A DNA stretch of 64,000 nucleotides from Magnetococcus sp. PR-3 (GTDB lineage Bacteria; Pseudomonadota; Magnetococcia; Magnetococcales; Magnetococcaceae). The first letter of the stretch is position 1; each line of letters starts with the position of its first letter. The notes under the pieces are model-generated. The model was not told the DNA's origin and did no database searches. It saw only the letters and a program-made list of their open reading frames with translations. The stretch spans positions 62,001 to 126,000 of the forward strand of contig NZ_JBAHUQ010000003.1 in NCBI RefSeq assembly GCF_036689865.1. The letters are read 5' to 3'. Shown here piece by piece: positions 19,130 to 27,808 of this stretch. The position numbers and the translations under genes are program-made.

Positions 19130-19705
19130 ATGTCTAACTCTATTTCGCCTCTCTCTTTCGGCCGTGTGGTGCTTTTACTGGCCCTGGCAGGTTTAAGTGG
19201 TTGTGCCACACCAAGCATGCCTATGGGGACACTGGCTCCAACGGAAGGGCTTGGTTTCAGGGAGTCCCGCTTTGCCGCTTTGGAAGCCCTACAAAAATAC
19301 CGCCAATGTAAGCAAGAGGCCATGACGCTGGACCGAGCGGCTCGCAGCTCTGGTGAAGCAGCCCGCTATCTGGCCAGTGCCCGCCTGTTTGAGCAGTGCG
19401 AAACCCGTCTACCCCCAGGGTCGGCTGAGATTGCAACCGAAGAGCGTATGCGGGCTTATGCGGTGGGCATTCTCAATTATGTCAAAGCTGGGGATCTGGA
19501 AAAAGCGCATGTCAATCTGGATAAATTTCGGCGCACCTTTAAAGATAAAGATCTCTACCTAAAAGGGGGATCCTCCTTTGTGGATTCCATGGAGATCCTG
19601 CTACGCCGTACCGATCCCGATCAGTTCCCCCGTTATAGCCTGCTCAATGTGGATGCCTCATTAAAAGATGAGATGCGTCGACTCAATCATTGGAGCCGCA
19701 ACTGA
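19130..19705 (+). CDS. Outer-membrane-type lipoprotein, unknown
   Basis: 191 residues from the ATG at 19130 (AAGGAGA six bases ahead; a further-upstream in-frame start gives an implausible leader). A lipobox LSGC places the lipidated Cys at about residue 24, followed by Ala-Thr, so outer-membrane sorting is expected. The mature protein is alpha-helical with a TPR-like look around ARYLASARLFEQC and a second Cys-containing helix. First gene of the second run of the envelope-motor locus; its stop shares a base with the next start (TGATG). No family recognised. Confidence 0.75.
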   Translation: MSNSISPLSFGRVVLLLALAGLSGCATPSMPMGTLAPTEGLGFRESRFAALEALQKYRQCKQEAMTLDRAARSSGEAARYLASARLFEQCETRLPPGSAEIATEERMRAYAVGILNYVKAGDLEKAHVNLDKFRRTFKDKDLYLKGGSSFVDSMEILLRRTDPDQFPRYSLLNVDASLKDEMRRLNHWSRN

Positions 19706-20604
19706 TGAACAGCTCACGCACCAACAAACCCATGACCTTAGGGGCACTGTTATTCATGGCTGCACTACTGGGCAGTGTGCCAAGCCAAGCGGCTGAAGAG
19801 GGTAGCACCCCACAGTGGCGACCACAAATCTCTGAGAAGCTCATTCGCCTGCCTCTCAATATGATGAATAACGCCTTGGAACGGGACTATGCCGACTCAG
19901 GGCTCGCCATGGCCATCAGTGATATTGGTGCCCAGGTTGGATTAAAACGGCAAACACTAACCGACCTGAAGCAGGCTGTTAAAAAGGCAGATGGTGATCT
20001 AAAAGTTGAGCTGCAACATCAGTATCTGGCGGAAAAACGCGCCTTTGTCAATTTGATGCAGCAACACCTGGATCTACGTAAAAAGCGACATAACATCAAG
20101 CTGGATACCTACCAACGTTTGATGCAGCAGCTGCGCTATGCCAAAGATAGCACCCCCAAAGAGGTCACCGAACTGCAGACCAAACAGGCCGATTTAAAAA
20201 AGCGTTTTGAACGCTCTGTCTCCAAAGTGGATATGAAAATATTTGGTACGCCAGAAGGGGGTAGCCCCAGCCGCTACAACAAGGTCTATCAGGCCAACCA
20301 AAAAGCGATGCACAAACTGCTGGCGGCACTGGATGCCCACCCCATGAATCGGGAACTGGATACCCAATCCTTAGAACCAGAAACCAAACAGGATTTTTTA
20401 CGTAACCTGATGGTGGAAAGTGAAAAAGAGATGGCGTTGGTTACCCAGGAACGCACCATTTTAGGCTATATGGCCAAGATGGTGGCGTTAGATGCCCTCT
20501 CTTTATCGGAAAAAGTTCAAGACCCAGAATTACTGGATAGCGATGTGCCAGCCGATGCACAGATCACCACCTCCGTGGATCTATTCCTCGGCGATGATCA
20601 TTAA
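19705..20604 (+). CDS. Exported coiled-coil protein, unknown
   Basis: 299 residues from the ATG at 19705, overlapping the lipoprotein stop. A signal peptide ends near residue 30 (PSQA-AEE). The mature part is almost entirely helical with long Lys/Gln/Leu coiled-coil segments (about 75-175, for example LMQQHLDLRKKRH). No enzyme motif. In context, a periplasmic rod or adaptor linking the inner-membrane channel to the outer-membrane lipoprotein is plausible (inference). Confidence 0.7.
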   Translation: MNSSRTNKPMTLGALLFMAALLGSVPSQAAEEGSTPQWRPQISEKLIRLPLNMMNNALERDYADSGLAMAISDIGAQVGLKRQTLTDLKQAVKKADGDLKVELQHQYLAEKRAFVNLMQQHLDLRKKRHNIKLDTYQRLMQQLRYAKDSTPKEVTELQTKQADLKKRFERSVSKVDMKIFGTPEGGSPSRYNKVYQANQKAMHKLLAALDAHPMNRELDTQSLEPETKQDFLRNLMVESEKEMALVTQERTILGYMAKMVALDALSLSEKVQDPELLDSDVPADAQITTSVDLFLGDDH

Positions 20605-20616
20605 GGGAGTAAGACC

Positions 20617-21000
20617 ATGACCTTTAACAAAACTCTGCTGGCCAGTGCGGCCTTACTGTTCATCGCAGGCACAGCTCAAGCTGGAACATTGGATAATCTG
20701 GAACGGGAACGGGCCATCCTCATCGGTACCCTGCTCTCACCCGAAATTACCTATGAAGAGCGTGAGACCAAAGTCAAACACTCCACCCGTCGTCTGGTTG
20801 ATCTGGAACGCATGGTCTGGCGAGACAGCACCTTGGCCAAAAAGGGTGGACCCAGTGTTAAAAAAGCATTGAACAATTTTGATCTAACTTTTTTGGTACA
20901 TGCCTCTATCGAAAAAGATCGTCTGGTTGTTGACCATTGGCTGGAACAGGTGGGGTTAACCAGCACCCAACTCTCTACAGCCCGTATGGGAAGGCGTTGA
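20617..21000 (+). CDS. Small exported helical protein, unknown
   Basis: 127 residues with GGGAGT before the ATG and a signal peptide ending in AQA at about residue 22. The mature part is helical and basic, with no Cys and no recognised motif. It lies 12 bp after the coiled-coil gene and 2 bp before the ExbB-like gene, so it belongs to the same operon and is probably a periplasmic accessory. Confidence 0.68.
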   Translation: MTFNKTLLASAALLFIAGTAQAGTLDNLERERAILIGTLLSPEITYEERETKVKHSTRRLVDLERMVWRDSTLAKKGGPSVKKALNNFDLTFLVHASIEKDRLVVDHWLEQVGLTSTQLSTARMGRR

Positions 21001-21002
21001 TC

Positions 21003-21587
21003 ATGAACCTCTCCACCCCACTGCAACGGGGATCGGCGGCTTTAAGCTACCTGCTGGGAGGAGTTGCCTTGGCATTGGCCATGGCCACCTTGGCCACTTC
21101 GTTGGAAGTGACAGATATTGTGGCATGGCTAAAAGAGGTCTTTGGCATCACCTTTTTGGTGCTGATGTCCATACTTCTGGTTATCGCTGTTACCGCATGG
21201 GTCCATGTCATACGTAGCCATGCCACCCCCAACAGTGATGGTGTTTGGCTGGAAAGCGGTATGCAAGCTGCCAACGGGGTTACCACCTTAGCTTTAACCT
21301 ATACATTATTGGGGATTAGCCTAGGTATTGGTTCCTTAGCCGATCAAGCCCTTACCCCTGAAACGGTTCAATCTATTGTGGGGGAGCTGACCGCGCATTT
21401 TAGTCTGGCTTTTATGACCACGGTGGTTGGTCTACCACTCTCAGCGGTACTTAGGGCCATGTTGATGGTGGGTCATGCACGCAATCTTGACCACTGGCAA
21501 AAGCTACAAAACACCCCCCAACCCTTGACCACCATCTTGACCGATGGACCCTTAGAGGAGACCTGTCATGAGATACCTACTGTTTAA
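21003..21587 (+). CDS. MotA/TolQ/ExbB-family proton channel-like protein
   Basis: 194 residues. Four hydrophobic segments are visible (about 12-34, 46-70, 91-112 and 132-155). The last two match the conserved core of the family: LTYTLLGISLGIG corresponds to the GLLGT-x-GI helix, and FSLAFMTTVVGLPLS to the helix with the small and Thr residues that line the channel. The protein is slightly shorter than ExbB and lacks the large cytoplasmic loop of MotA. It should form a cation-driven motor in the inner membrane with a one-TM acidic partner; no ExbD gene is directly adjacent, and the best candidate is at 10041. The stop overlaps the next gene by 20 bases. Confidence 0.82.
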   Translation: MNLSTPLQRGSAALSYLLGGVALALAMATLATSLEVTDIVAWLKEVFGITFLVLMSILLVIAVTAWVHVIRSHATPNSDGVWLESGMQAANGVTTLALTYTLLGISLGIGSLADQALTPETVQSIVGELTAHFSLAFMTTVVGLPLSAVLRAMLMVGHARNLDHWQKLQNTPQPLTTILTDGPLEETCHEIPTV

Positions 21588-22227
21588 CGTGGTCGTAGGG
21601 GCGGCTTTACTCTATCTGTTTGCCGGTCCTGATAGCCTGCCCGGTTTTAACTCAAACGCTCAGGTTCAACCCAATCCACAGCCAGACTTAGAAGCGGTCG
21701 CCGATCGTATGGTTAAACAGTTGGATCAACGACTGGAAGCCAACCTAAAGCAGTGGCAGACCCATCAACAACAGAACAAGACCCAGGCCACCGAGCTTAA
21801 GCCTGTTTTACGCCCAGAAGAGCGGCAACTGGCCACACCCACGCCCCTGGAAAGTGGTCAGGCACTACCTGTGGTCTCTGCTCACCCGGTCCCTAAGGTT
21901 GCACCCCCGGCCCGCCAAATGGCCCCCAAGCCTAGCAAGGTACAACCTCAATCTAAGCCTGAGGTTAAACAGCTACCTACATCATCACCGCTGCCACAGG
22001 TGGTGGACAAGGGGGTGATCAAACGCCGGGCGGAGGTCCTGGCAGGTACCGGTGTGGTTATTCCACCTGAGATGGTGGTAGATATTCCACCATCCCCCAC
22101 CAACAGCAAACAGGTGGTAAAACTGGCGGAGGGTGAATCCTTAATGACCCCCCATAACCGACGTCGTGAACTACGGGCACTGGCCAACGATATGGAGACA
22201 CTCTATATCGACATGCTGACCCAATAA
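21568..22227 (+). CDS. N-terminally anchored Pro/Gln-rich periplasmic protein, unknown
   Basis: 219 residues; the start lies inside the end of the ExbB-like gene with a good GGAG ahead. TM at about 3-20, a coiled Gln/Lys-rich stretch (about 45-75), a Pro-rich region (about 90-150) and a helical C-terminus. There is no acidic residue in the membrane segment, so it is not a standard ExbD. The architecture fits a protein that reaches from the inner membrane into the periplasm. No family recognised. Confidence 0.7.
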   Translation: MRYLLFNVVVGAALLYLFAGPDSLPGFNSNAQVQPNPQPDLEAVADRMVKQLDQRLEANLKQWQTHQQQNKTQATELKPVLRPEERQLATPTPLESGQALPVVSAHPVPKVAPPARQMAPKPSKVQPQSKPEVKQLPTSSPLPQVVDKGVIKRRAEVLAGTGVVIPPEMVVDIPPSPTNSKQVVKLAEGESLMTPHNRRRELRALANDMETLYIDMLTQ

Positions 22228-22245
22228 GCGATAAGGGAGGTACCC

Positions 22246-23301
22246 GTGGCCCAGATGCGTTGGATACAAAAAGGGACCTCCCTACTTCCCATTCTTATTG
22301 CCCTGTTACTACTCATCCAAAACTGGGGCCGTGCCGAATGGCAAGAGAAACCACTGAGCCAACCACCTGTCAAAATCGACCAGGCCCCGATTGCCTTACC
22401 GATGCAACAGGTCATCTTGCCGCCACCCCCCACACTGGCCGCTACGCCTGTACCCGCCACCCTGCCGCAAAGCCCGGTGCAAACGGCGCAGACCATACCT
22501 GCCCCTCGCCTTAAACCCTTACAACCTATCCCAACAACACCCACTTTGGTGGTTGAGGCTTTGCAACCCCAACCAACCGTTGTTCATGCACAGCCCACTC
22601 TCAAGCCGGATGCCAACAAGGTTGTTGTAAAACCGCTACAGGTTCATGCCCTCAAACCCCAAAAGCAGCCGCCCAAACCCACCGAGACAGAACCTCCACA
22701 AGCCACTGTTCCTCCACAAACCGCCTCTGCACCAACGGATCAAACAGAGGACCATACACCGATACAGTCAGACCCCATGACACACAAGGTTCAGCGTCAA
22801 CAAGGGCGGGTTTTACTCAAACTGTTGGAACATGGCAAAGGGCCATCCATCACCTTGCGCTGGCCAAGTCAGCAACGCAAAGCCCTGTTTAAGCATATGG
22901 ACCGTTGTCAGGGTATGCGCAGTGGAGTGATGGATAACCACCAAAGAATTTTTGTACAAGGTGGGGATCGAGGGGTGCCATGGCATATCAACCGGGACCG
23001 TTACAGCGGCTTTATGCGCTTAACCAACCGTACAGAGTACCAAGAAAATAAACGGGTGGATGCCATACGTCTCTACCATGGGCTGCGGTCAGACGCCCTA
23101 CCCGTTCGTCTTTTTCCCCGTGGTTTCGATGCTGTGTTATTAGGCGGTATCCAAAACCTAGTGGGACAAAACTATGCCCACGCAAAGTCAATAGAGGCCA
23201 ATTACCACCTTAAAAACGGTCTGCTCTGGGCGGAGAACATTCGTGTGGATCACCAACCCATTACCGGTCGTGTAGCCTTGAGTCAAAGACGCTGTTTATA
23301 A
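22246..23301 (+). CDS. TonB-like protein (TM, proline-rich linker, C-terminal domain)
   Basis: 351 residues from a GTG at 22246 (GGGAGG five bases ahead; an ATG three codons later is possible). TM at about 12-28, then a long Pro-rich linker with PP, KP and QP repeats to about residue 185, as in TonB, then a compact domain (about 190-351) with Arg and aromatic residues, including RWPSQQRK and a late ENIRVDHQ. The C-terminal domain does not show the TonB YP motif, so it is TonB-like in layout only. With the ExbB-like gene two positions upstream it suggests force transmission to the outer membrane. Last gene of its run; a hairpin terminator follows. Confidence 0.7.
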   Translation: MAQMRWIQKGTSLLPILIALLLLIQNWGRAEWQEKPLSQPPVKIDQAPIALPMQQVILPPPPTLAATPVPATLPQSPVQTAQTIPAPRLKPLQPIPTTPTLVVEALQPQPTVVHAQPTLKPDANKVVVKPLQVHALKPQKQPPKPTETEPPQATVPPQTASAPTDQTEDHTPIQSDPMTHKVQRQQGRVLLKLLEHGKGPSITLRWPSQQRKALFKHMDRCQGMRSGVMDNHQRIFVQGGDRGVPWHINRDRYSGFMRLTNRTEYQENKRVDAIRLYHGLRSDALPVRLFPRGFDAVLLGGIQNLVGQNYAHAKSIEANYHLKNGLLWAENIRVDHQPITGRVALSQRRCL

Positions 23302-23314
23302 AACCCGATATAGA

Positions 23315-23347
23315 AAAAGCCCGTAGGGCTGAACCCCACGGGCTTTT
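23315..23347. terminator. Bidirectional intrinsic terminator
   Basis: AAAAGCCCGT (23315-23324) pairs with ACGGGCTTTT (23338-23347) around a 13-base loop, with A- and T-runs at the ends. It lies between the TonB-like gene and the convergent amtB and can serve both. Confidence 0.85.
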
Positions 23348-23369
23348 AAGTTCAGATATGCTCTGGAAC

Positions 23370-24671
23370 TTAGAGGTTATAACCCCGTTCGTCGTGATCA
23401 ACCAGATCAAGACCCTCGGTCTCTTCATCCCGGGTCACACGCAGGGTCATGAACAGGCTGATCACCTTAAAGATCACCCATGTCACAACACCGGTATAGA
23501 GTGCCGTCACCACCACAGCCATTGCCTGGGTCATGAGCTGACCCATCATTTGTGCGTCAGACTCCAGCCCGTGGCCACCAAACATAGGGGCCGCAAAGAT
23601 GGCCGTCATCAGTGTACCAATAATGCCACCAATACCGTGCACGGGGAAAACATCCAGGGAGTCATCAATTTTCCACTTCTGCTTAACCAACATGGTTGCA
23701 AAATAGCAGACCACACCGGCAATAAGACCAATCATAAACCCACCAAAGGGGCTGATATATCCTGAGGCTGGTGTAACCGTACCCAGACCTGCAACCATAC
23801 CGGTCACAATACCCAGCACACTGGGCTTACCGTGGCGCATCCACTCCATCGCCATCCATGCCAGGGAGCCTGCTGCAGCACCCATATGGGTCGCTAAAAT
23901 GGCCCAACCTGCGGCACCATCTGCTGTTAGTGCAGAGCCACCGTTAAACCCAAACCAACCCACCCACAACATGGCTGCACCTGCGTAGGTCATGGTCAAG
24001 TTATGGGGGAACATCACGGTTTTTTGGAAGCCATTACGTGGACCTAAAACCAATGCAGCAACCAGCGCTGCCACACCTGCGGTGATATGGACCACCACCC
24101 CACCGGCAAAATCCATCACACCAGCTTCACTCATCCAACCGCCACCCCATACCCAGTGACAAACCGGGATGTACACCAGCAGTAACCACAGGGTTGTGAA
24201 GGGCAGGATGACACTAAAGCGGATACGCTCAGCAAAACCACCGATAACCAGTGCGGGGGTAATAATGGCAAAGGTCATTTGGAAACCAGCGAATACCCCT
24301 TCAGGCAGAGTTCCATTGATGGTATCCAGAGTCATACCGGAGAAGAAAGCTTTATCTAGCGTACCGATAAAGGCGTTTCCACCATCAAAGGCCAAGCTAT
24401 AACCACCCGCCAACCAAAGAACCGAAACCAAACAGGCAATGGCAAAACACTGCATTAAGATGGAGAGGATGTTCTTGGTGCGGACCAACCCTCCATAAAA
24501 CAGGGCCAAGCCAGGTAGGGTCATGAACAGCACCAATGCGGTCGTGGTAAGAATCCATGCCGTATCGGATTTATCCAAGACATCTTCTGCTGCAAAACCG
24601 ATTTGTGGAATGATCAAAAGAAGGGCGGCCAGGGGGAGAGCCCTGACGAGACGTGATGATAAAAGCATCAT
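23370..24671 (-). CDS. amtB: Ammonium transporter
   Basis: 433 residues, AGGA six bases before the first of two ATGs. A signal peptide (cleavage after FAA at about 28) precedes 11 membrane helices. Both pore histidines are visible, in VVVHITAG (about 180) and FPVHGIGG (about 335), as is the FYGGLVR segment at the entrance. It conducts ammonia/ammonium across the inner membrane. glnK (PII), its usual partner, is not adjacent in the window, which is unusual but known. The upstream region has no clear sigma54 site. Confidence 0.95.
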   Translation of the reverse strand: MMLLSSRLVRALPLAALLLIIPQIGFAAEDVLDKSDTAWILTTTALVLFMTLPGLALFYGGLVRTKNILSILMQCFAIACLVSVLWLAGGYSLAFDGGNAFIGTLDKAFFSGMTLDTINGTLPEGVFAGFQMTFAIITPALVIGGFAERIRFSVILPFTTLWLLLVYIPVCHWVWGGGWMSEAGVMDFAGGVVVHITAGVAALVAALVLGPRNGFQKTVMFPHNLTMTYAGAAMLWVGWFGFNGGSALTADGAAGWAILATHMGAAAGSLAWMAMEWMRHGKPSVLGIVTGMVAGLGTVTPASGYISPFGGFMIGLIAGVVCYFATMLVKQKWKIDDSLDVFPVHGIGGIIGTLMTAIFAAPMFGGHGLESDAQMMGQLMTQAMAVVVTALYTGVVTWVIFKVISLFMTLRVTRDEETEGLDLVDHDERGYNL

Positions 24672-25512
24672 TCTCTTTCCTGTGAGAGCATGTTAGAATT
24701 GTGAAGCCTCATATTTAATCACATGCATTCGGAGAAATCGACTGATTTTTTTGGTTTTTTCTCGAATATGCTCTTTTTTTTACCCTTTTTCAGTGCAAAT
24801 AATCATCAAACTGCTCTCTATTATTTATATATGATTATTTATTGTGCATACCTTCTGCGCGTGCTTTTGGCTCAAGTTCAAAGAATGATGCCATAAGGAG
24901 CATGCCATGGCATCGGTGTGGTGTTTGCCAAAATGATCAAAAGCGTGTTCCAAAGCGACCCACTGGAAGAGGTCGGGGTGCTGTATCTGGTTAATGATCC
25001 TCCTCCTCACCATAACCATTGGGTCCTCATCATCCCTTTTCACGGGTAGCAGATGCTTTTTAAACATCTGTATCGTAAGTTGCACGCATTAACCCAACGG
25101 ATGAGATCATCGACACCGCTATTCTCTAAACCGTTTAATGCAAGGCTTGGTTGCATATTCCAGCCCATTAACATGTGGTGTTAGCCTATCCATGAAAAAG
25201 TAGCTTAACGCTCTATCCACGCGGTCTACCGTGCCCTAACCTGATAACAGATGGTTTAAATGCTGCTATTGATGCATCCAGCCCATTGTTTAAATGTGTT
25301 TTTCTATTTGTCATCAACGTACGATCCTGCCTATATGAGAGGATATCAAACCCTGATCCACCCTGGCTCTTTAGCATCCTCGCCTAGCCATTAGGCATGA
25401 AGATTCTTCCGTTCTCTGACTGCTTCGACCTATCAACCTTTTCAATTACCGTGTTGATTGGCTATCATGAACCGTTTTCAGGCACCAACCCAAACCCCTG
25501 ATAGATCTGCCC
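24672..25512. other. Long intergenic region between amtB and pheA
   Basis: About 840 bases with amtB and pheA reading away from each other. It should hold both promoters. A minus-strand frame at 24825-25085 has no recognisable content and no good start, so I leave it out. A short Phe-containing frame just before pheA (25397-25501) is listed separately. Nothing else is seen. Confidence 0.45.
25397..25501 (+). other. Possible 34-codon leader frame ahead of pheA
   Basis: An ATG at 25397 opens 34 codons ending 11 bases before pheA. It has Phe at codons 6, 10, 15 and 27 and one Tyr. That would suit Phe-dependent attenuation, but there is no good ribosome site and I found no terminator/antiterminator pair, so it may be chance. 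Confidence 0.2.
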
Positions 25513-26619
25513 ATGTCCAATGACCCCATAGATCTCAACCCCACCAACCTGGTGGAACTGCGTGATGGTATTGATGCCATTGATGATCGCGTCCATGATC
25601 TGCTCATGAAACGGGCAGAATTGGTGGTCAAGGTCGGTGAACTCAAAGGCCAAGGACCTGCGGGCACCCCTTTTTATCGTCCTGAGCGCGAAGCACAAAT
25701 ACACCGCCGCCTAGAAGCTAGGCATCAGGGGCATATGCCCATGGAGGCGGTACATCGTATCTTTAGAGAGATTATCTCAGCCTCCCTGAATTTGGAAAAA
25801 CAGCTTTCGGTGGCCTATCTGGGCCCAGAGGCAACCTTTACCCATGAAGCAGCCCTTAAACAGTTTGGCTCCGCTTTTACCATGTTCCCGGTACGAACCA
25901 TTGCTGAGGTGTTTCATGAGGTGGAGATCGGTCGCGCCAACTTTGGTGTGGTACCGGTAGAGAACTCCTCAGAAGGTGCAGTGATCCATACCCTGGACCG
26001 GTTTGTTCAATCGCCACTCAATGTCTGTGGGGAAGTGATGATGGCTGTTGAGCATAATCTGCTCTCTAAAGAACGCAGCTATGATGATATTCAGGTGGTC
26101 TATGGCCACTTCCGCGCTTTGGATCAGTGTGCCCAATGGATTGCCCACTATTTACCCAAAGCCAAACGGGTTGAAGCATCATCCACGGCAGATGCGGCAG
26201 AAAAAGCCCGACAGGAACCCCACACGGCGGCCATTTGTGGCCCCTTTGCGGCCAATCGGGATGAGCTGTCGGTGATTGCTGAACATATTGAGGATAAAGC
26301 CCGCCTGGAAAATCGTTTTTTGGTGGTGGGTAAAGAGAGCCCGTCACCATCAGGGGCAGACAAGACCAGTATTATGGTCTCCTTTTTGGATGACCCTGGC
26401 TTTTTGCACCGTATTCTTGGGGTCTTCTCGGAGCACAACATCAATTTGACCCGTATTGAATCCCGCCCCACCCAAGAGCGAGCTTGGGATTATCTGTTCT
26501 TTATTGATATGGAGGGGCACCGTCAGGATAAAGCCGTGGCCCACGCGCTGGATATGCTATCTGCCATTTCCGGTGTTTCTATGAAGATTCTTGGCTCCTA
26601 CCCCCAACGCGCACTGTAG
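25513..26619 (+). CDS. pheA: Bifunctional chorismate mutase / prephenate dehydratase
   Basis: 368 residues in the usual P-protein order: chorismate mutase (about 8-95, LRDGIDAIDDRV and FYRPEREAQI), prephenate dehydratase (about 97-275, YLGPEATFTHEAA and VPVENSSEG) and an ACT regulatory domain (about 280-365, with the ESRP motif that binds Phe). It makes phenylpyruvate from chorismate for Phe synthesis, with feedback by Phe. Odd point: the dehydratase motif that normally reads TRF is NRF here (LENRFLVVG, about residue 257), replacing the Thr regarded as catalytic. tyrA follows after nine bases. Confidence 0.95.
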   Translation: MSNDPIDLNPTNLVELRDGIDAIDDRVHDLLMKRAELVVKVGELKGQGPAGTPFYRPEREAQIHRRLEARHQGHMPMEAVHRIFREIISASLNLEKQLSVAYLGPEATFTHEAALKQFGSAFTMFPVRTIAEVFHEVEIGRANFGVVPVENSSEGAVIHTLDRFVQSPLNVCGEVMMAVEHNLLSKERSYDDIQVVYGHFRALDQCAQWIAHYLPKAKRVEASSTADAAEKARQEPHTAAICGPFAANRDELSVIAEHIEDKARLENRFLVVGKESPSPSGADKTSIMVSFLDDPGFLHRILGVFSEHNINLTRIESRPTQERAWDYLFFIDMEGHRQDKAVAHALDMLSAISGVSMKILGSYPQRAL

Positions 26620-26628
26620 GAGAGGCCC

Positions 26629-27522
26629 ATGTCTTTTCTGATTAAACGACTCACCTTGATCGGTGTGGGATTAATGGGGGCCTCTCTGGCCCAAGCCCTA
26701 CGCAAAAAGGATCTGGTGGGCGAGATCGTCGGTGTGGATCGCAGCCGGGCTTCTTTAGAGTATGCTTTGGAAAATGGCATTATTGACCGGGCAGAAACCC
26801 AACCTGCCCGTGGTGTACACGATGCCACCCTGGTGCTGATCGCTACCCCGGTCTCTACCGTAGTCTCTATGGTTGAGGATTGTGCGCCTGGCTTAGCCAA
26901 CGGTGCTGTTGTGACCGATGTAGGCTCTGTGAAGGGTAAAATTGTTGAGCAGTGTGAAGCATTGATGCCCGAAGGTTGTACCTTTGTGGGGGGGCACCCT
27001 ATTGCTGGCCGGGAACATTCGGGTGTTGAGGCCTCTTTAGCCTCCTTATTTGATGGCTCACGCATCATTCTCACCCCCAGCGAGACCACACCACGTCCGG
27101 CCATAGAGCTGGTGACGGAGATGTGGGAATCGGTCGGGGCCAGTGTAGAGAACATGGAACCCCACTGGCATGATCAAGTGTTGGCGGCAACCAGCCACTT
27201 ACCGCACTTGATGGCCTACAACGTGGTTAACACGTTATCGGATCTTGAGGATCATCTGCGTAGTGAGGTGTTTCGTTACGCAGCCAGTGGCTTTCGGGAC
27301 TTTACCCGTATTGCCTCCTCCGACCCCACCATGTGGCGGGATATCTGTTTGGAGAACAAGGATGCTATTTTAACCATCCTGGATCGTTTTAAGCACGATC
27401 TTGAAAAATTGACCAAACGGGTTGAAGAGGAAGATGCCGATGGACTGTATGGCATTTTTGCCCGGTCTAAGGATACCCGAGCCCGCATTCTACAAGAGAA
27501 CAAGGTGCTACGGGGTGAGTAA
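26629..27522 (+). CDS. tyrA: Prephenate (or arogenate) dehydrogenase
   Basis: 297 residues. An N-terminal Rossmann motif (LIGVGLMGASLAQAL, about 10-24) binds NAD(P); GGHPIAGREHSG (about 123-134) and ATSHLPHL (about 186) carry the substrate and catalytic His residues of the TyrA family. It oxidatively decarboxylates prephenate (or arogenate) to the Tyr precursor. No chorismate mutase or ACT domain is fused. It lies directly after pheA and upstream of aroA, the order found in many proteobacteria. NAD versus NADP preference cannot be stated from reading alone. Confidence 0.94.
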   Translation: MSFLIKRLTLIGVGLMGASLAQALRKKDLVGEIVGVDRSRASLEYALENGIIDRAETQPARGVHDATLVLIATPVSTVVSMVEDCAPGLANGAVVTDVGSVKGKIVEQCEALMPEGCTFVGGHPIAGREHSGVEASLASLFDGSRIILTPSETTPRPAIELVTEMWESVGASVENMEPHWHDQVLAATSHLPHLMAYNVVNTLSDLEDHLRSEVFRYAASGFRDFTRIASSDPTMWRDICLENKDAILTILDRFKHDLEKLTKRVEEEDADGLYGIFARSKDTRARILQENKVLRGE

Positions 27523-27808
27523 GACGTACCGTTGCTAGCTCATAAGCACCACCACGCATCATACGCATGCGTAACGGCTGTGCTTAAAGCGTGTGGTATG
27601 GCGCGTGCTTAGGTGGGCCAGCTTAAACCTAATCACACCTCTATCAGCAACCTATACCTCATACCCATAGGTTTAGCTATAGGCCGTCAAGAAGCCAGCC
27701 CAAAGGGACGGGGCAGAGAGCTACCCGGTACAGATATTTTAAGTTGGATGTCGTATAGAACCGACCCTAGCTTGACTTTACGTAAAGTTGAAATGAAGGA
27801 AAGTATCC

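Noticed and set aside
10041-23301. Zorya-type defence system (MotA/MotB-like) reading of the locus
   Set aside because: No ZorC/ZorD helicase or ZorE nuclease-like gene, no long ZorA tail and no OmpA-like domain; the wall enzymes and TonB-like protein point to an envelope role.
24880-24920. TGGCATG-like motif on the minus strand as a sigma54 promoter for amtB
   Set aside because: The -12 GC element is missing and the distance to amtB is over 200 bases.
24825-25085. Minus-strand 86-codon frame upstream of amtB
   Set aside because: It is not GlnK or any recognised protein, has no good ribosome site and lies in an AT-rich promoter region.
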